DNA of 6,742 nucleotides from Nostocaceae cyanobacterium CSSed10_463m. GTDB taxonomy: Bacteria > Cyanobacteriota > Cyanobacteriia > Cyanobacteriales > Nostocaceae. Of this stretch, positions 5,584-6,742 are shown in pieces (positions within the stretch are counted from its first letter, which is position 1; every line of letters starts with the position of its first letter). The notes under the pieces were generated by a model. The model was not told the origin of the DNA and did no database searches. It saw only the letters and a list, made by a program, of their open reading frames with translations. The stretch covers positions 1-6,742 of the forward strand of contig PWQB01000022.1 in the NCBI GenBank assembly GCA_003556955.1, written 5' to 3'. A program made the translations under genes and the position numbers.

Positions 5584-5701
5584 AGCCTGGCGACTGAAGT
5601 CGCGGCTACACAGACAAAACCCGCCTGCGCGGGTTAATTTCTTATTAGTCCACGCAGGTGGACTTTGCTTGTGTAGCCGCGATTTCCAATCGCCTGGGCT
5701 A
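5584..5701. repeat. Four-hairpin palindromic repeat between convergent genes
   Basis: Hairpins in order: 5584-5607 (GCGAC/GTCGC, loop TGAA, flanked by AGCC/GGCT with a 2-nt bulge); 5618-5635 (AACCCGC/GCGGGTT, loop CTGC); 5647-5664 (AGTCCAC/GTGGACT, loop GCAG); 5674-5701 (TAGCC-GCGATT/AATCGC-GGCTA, with a CTG bulge). The outer two are also inverted copies of one another: 5600-5612 pairs perfectly with 5670-5682 (13 bp). It is of the dispersed-repeat type found in Nostoc-like genomes. Lying between the HicB-like gene and the 3' end of the methyltransferase-HIT gene, it may act as a bidirectional transcription end. Confidence 0.75.
5612..5635 (-). terminator. Possible intrinsic terminator of the methyltransferase-HIT gene
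   Basis: On the minus strand the 7-bp GC-rich hairpin (5618-5635) runs into a TTTTGTCTGT tract, about 80 nt past the stop codon at 5712-5714. The T-run is short and partly inside the stem, so strength is uncertain. On the plus strand the same hairpin is followed only by AATTTCTTATT. Confidence 0.35.
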
Positions 5702-5711
5702 TTGATAAGTG

Positions 5712-6563
5712 CTATTTACCTTTAGGAATAACTTTTCTAATACCACTTTTACCAACAGCATCACCTTTGTAACGAGGGATGACATGAATACTGGTGTGCA
5801 TAATATTCTGCCCCCCTGCTCGATTAATATTCATACCGACATTAAAACCATCTGGTGCAAATTCTGTTTGCAGTATTTCTTGGACTTTATTCACCATAAA
5901 CCAGCAAGCAGACTGTTCTTTAAAAGGTAAATCAAAATAATTGCTGACATGACGTTTAGGAATAACTAAAGTATGTCCTTTACTTATAGGGTAACCATCC
6001 AACATCGCATAAGCTGTGGCTGATTCGGTTAATATTTTCAAATGTTTATGCGGATTACAAAATATACAATAATTAGTTGAATTGCGCTGCTGATTATAAT
6101 GAACATATTCATATACTTCCCGCATCTCATCTGCATATAATGAATGAAAGGGAAGTTTAGCTAGACATTGATATGTAGGCTTTTTGTGGACATAATGTTC
6201 TCGAAATCCTTCTCTTTTAATATCCCTTCTCACAGCATAATAAGCTTTTCCTCCTGGTTTTAATAAATGCGATACTTCCATCAAAATATTAGCTTGTTCT
6301 TCAGGAAATAAAACATTTAAAACATAAAAGCAAATTATAGTATCAAATTTACCTTGAGGATATTCGGGAACATAATGAGGGTCATAACCTGTAATATCAA
6401 ATCCTTTTTGGCTGAGGATTTTTACATCATTGCCAAAGCCACAACCAAAATCTAGGATTTTTCCTTGAAGCAGGTTTTGATTTAATAAAAACTGTGCCGG
6501 AAATGATAAATAAGTTCTTTCTATGGCGGTAAGATGGCTGAATATATTTTTTTGCTGTTTCAT
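5712..6563 (-). CDS. Fusion of SAM-dependent methyltransferase and HIT domain
   Basis: This 283-residue protein has two domains. Residues 1-160 form a class I methyltransferase: motif I ILDFGCGFGND (36-46), acidic D61 in GYDPH, FDTIICFYVLNVL (73-85) and LLKPGGKAYY (100-109). Residues 165-283 are a HIT domain: C166-x-x-C169, GYPISKGHTLVIPKRHV (190-206), GFNVGMN (239-245) and GQNIMHTSIHVIPR (251-264). HIT enzymes hydrolyse or transfer nucleotides through H-x-H-x-H; here the run is H256-T-S258-I-H260, so the usual nucleophile is Ser. The HIT part may bind rather than cleave nucleotides. Methyltransferase-HIT fusions are, as I recall, annotated in other cyanobacteria. The substrate is unknown. 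ATG 6561-6563 has no clear Shine-Dalgarno site. It is convergent with the NACHT operon and probably functionally separate. Confidence 0.88.
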   Translation of the reverse strand: MKQQKNIFSHLTAIERTYLSFPAQFLLNQNLLQGKILDFGCGFGNDVKILSQKGFDITGYDPHYVPEYPQGKFDTIICFYVLNVLFPEEQANILMEVSHLLKPGGKAYYAVRRDIKREGFREHYVHKKPTYQCLAKLPFHSLYADEMREVYEYVHYNQQRNSTNYCIFCNPHKHLKILTESATAYAMLDGYPISKGHTLVIPKRHVSNYFDLPFKEQSACWFMVNKVQEILQTEFAPDGFNVGMNINRAGGQNIMHTSIHVIPRYKGDAVGKSGIRKVIPKGK

Positions 6564-6616
6564 GGAATGTTGAGATGCACGCCATCCTGTCTTAGCACAG
6601 TTGATACTTCATCGCC

Positions 6617-6634
6617 TTAAGTGATATCACTTAA
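6617..6634. promoter_or_regulatory. 18-bp perfect palindrome upstream of the methyltransferase-HIT gene
   Basis: TTAAGTGATATCACTTAA lies 54-71 bp before the ATG at 6561-6563. A perfect dyad at promoter distance suggests a dimeric repressor or activator site. I cannot assign it to a named regulator, and no clear -35/-10 pair is visible around it. Confidence 0.4.
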
Positions 6635-6642
6635 TTACCAAG
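6630..6642. repeat. 13-bp direct repeat, copy 1
   Basis: CTTAATTACCAAG recurs exactly at 6730-6742, 100 bp away. This copy overlaps the right end of the 6617-6634 palindrome. Confidence 0.6.
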
Positions 6643-6667
6643 GATAAACGGGCGGGATTTGGCGTGA

Positions 6668-6729
6668 GTAGGGGCGGGTTTACCAATATCCCCGTTAATG
6701 ATGAATCATATCTGTTAACCCGCCCTTAC
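6668..6729. repeat. 62-bp inverted-repeat element
   Basis: The ends GTAGGGGCGGGTTTAC (6668-6683) and, inverted, 6714-6729 match at 14 of 16 positions, including a perfect 9-bp core (6672-6680 with 6717-6725). The interior is AT-rich and non-coding. This form (GGGGCGGGTTTA...TAACCCGCCC) resembles dispersed repeats in filamentous cyanobacteria. A second GGGCGGG lies just outside at 6650-6656. Confidence 0.55.
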
Positions 6730-6742
6730 CTTAATTACCAAG
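6730..6742. repeat. 13-bp direct repeat, copy 2 (at window end)
   Basis: An exact copy of 6630-6642, directly abutting the 62-bp inverted-repeat element and ending at the last base of the window. The match may therefore continue beyond it. Confidence 0.6.

Noticed and set aside
5578..5711. A hidden HicA toxin gene beside the HicB-like gene
   Set aside because: This stretch is entirely palindromic repeat and has no open frame long enough for HicA; upstream is the NACHT gene. The HicB-like gene is an orphan within this window.
5709..5930. Plus-strand frame opposite the HIT domain
   Set aside because: It is antisense to the conserved HIT coding sequence and has no independent support.

Overview
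The window looks like chromosome from a filamentous, probably heterocystous (Nostoc/Anabaena-like) cyanobacterium. It is AT-rich, contains two HIP1 octamers (GCGATCGC), and its intergenic stretches are full of the short palindromic repeats typical of these genomes. The proteins also fit: a cyanobacterial-type membrane Ser/Thr kinase, a NACHT protein with HEAT-like repeats, and a methyltransferase-HIT fusion. This assignment is from recognition alone; no search was run.

Layout. Positions 1-126 (minus) are the first 42 codons of a Ser/Thr kinase gene that continues off the left edge. Positions 408-1871 (minus) are a complete kinase gene with the same N-terminus. The two genes and their upstream regions form a tandem duplication with a constant offset of 1745 bp (1-286 matches 1746-2031). 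Positions 287-407, after the complete kinase, hold a small element bounded by a 10-bp inverted repeat that contains the kinase stop codon.

Positions 1872-2518 separate the kinase from a divergent operon. This gap carries the duplicated kinase promoter region, a series of four hairpins (2198-2312), a G-rich tract, and a structured leader for the next gene.

The operon (plus strand) has two genes: a 934-residue NACHT NTPase with C-terminal HEAT-like repeats (2558-5362), and a 72-residue HicB-like protein (5359-5577). They overlap by ATGA. No HicA toxin gene is present. The NACHT start codon lies inside a predicted hairpin that is overlapped by an 18-codon leader ORF with its own Shine-Dalgarno sequence.

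Positions 5578-5711 are a four-hairpin repeat between convergent genes. Positions 5712-6563 (minus) encode a SAM methyltransferase fused to a HIT domain in which the expected nucleophilic His is Ser. The right edge (6564-6742) has an 18-bp perfect palindrome upstream of that gene, a small inverted-repeat element, and a 13-bp direct repeat reaching the window end.

How the genes may work together. The NACHT and HicB-like genes are almost certainly co-translated and are the best candidate for a functional module. STAND/NACHT proteins are known bacterial sensors with roles in anti-phage defence and programmed cell death. Here the HEAT-like repeats would be the sensor and the uncharacterised N-terminal helical region the output domain. 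The HicB-like protein as a partner or control subunit is inference. The tandem kinases are divergently placed neighbours with no demonstrated link to the module.
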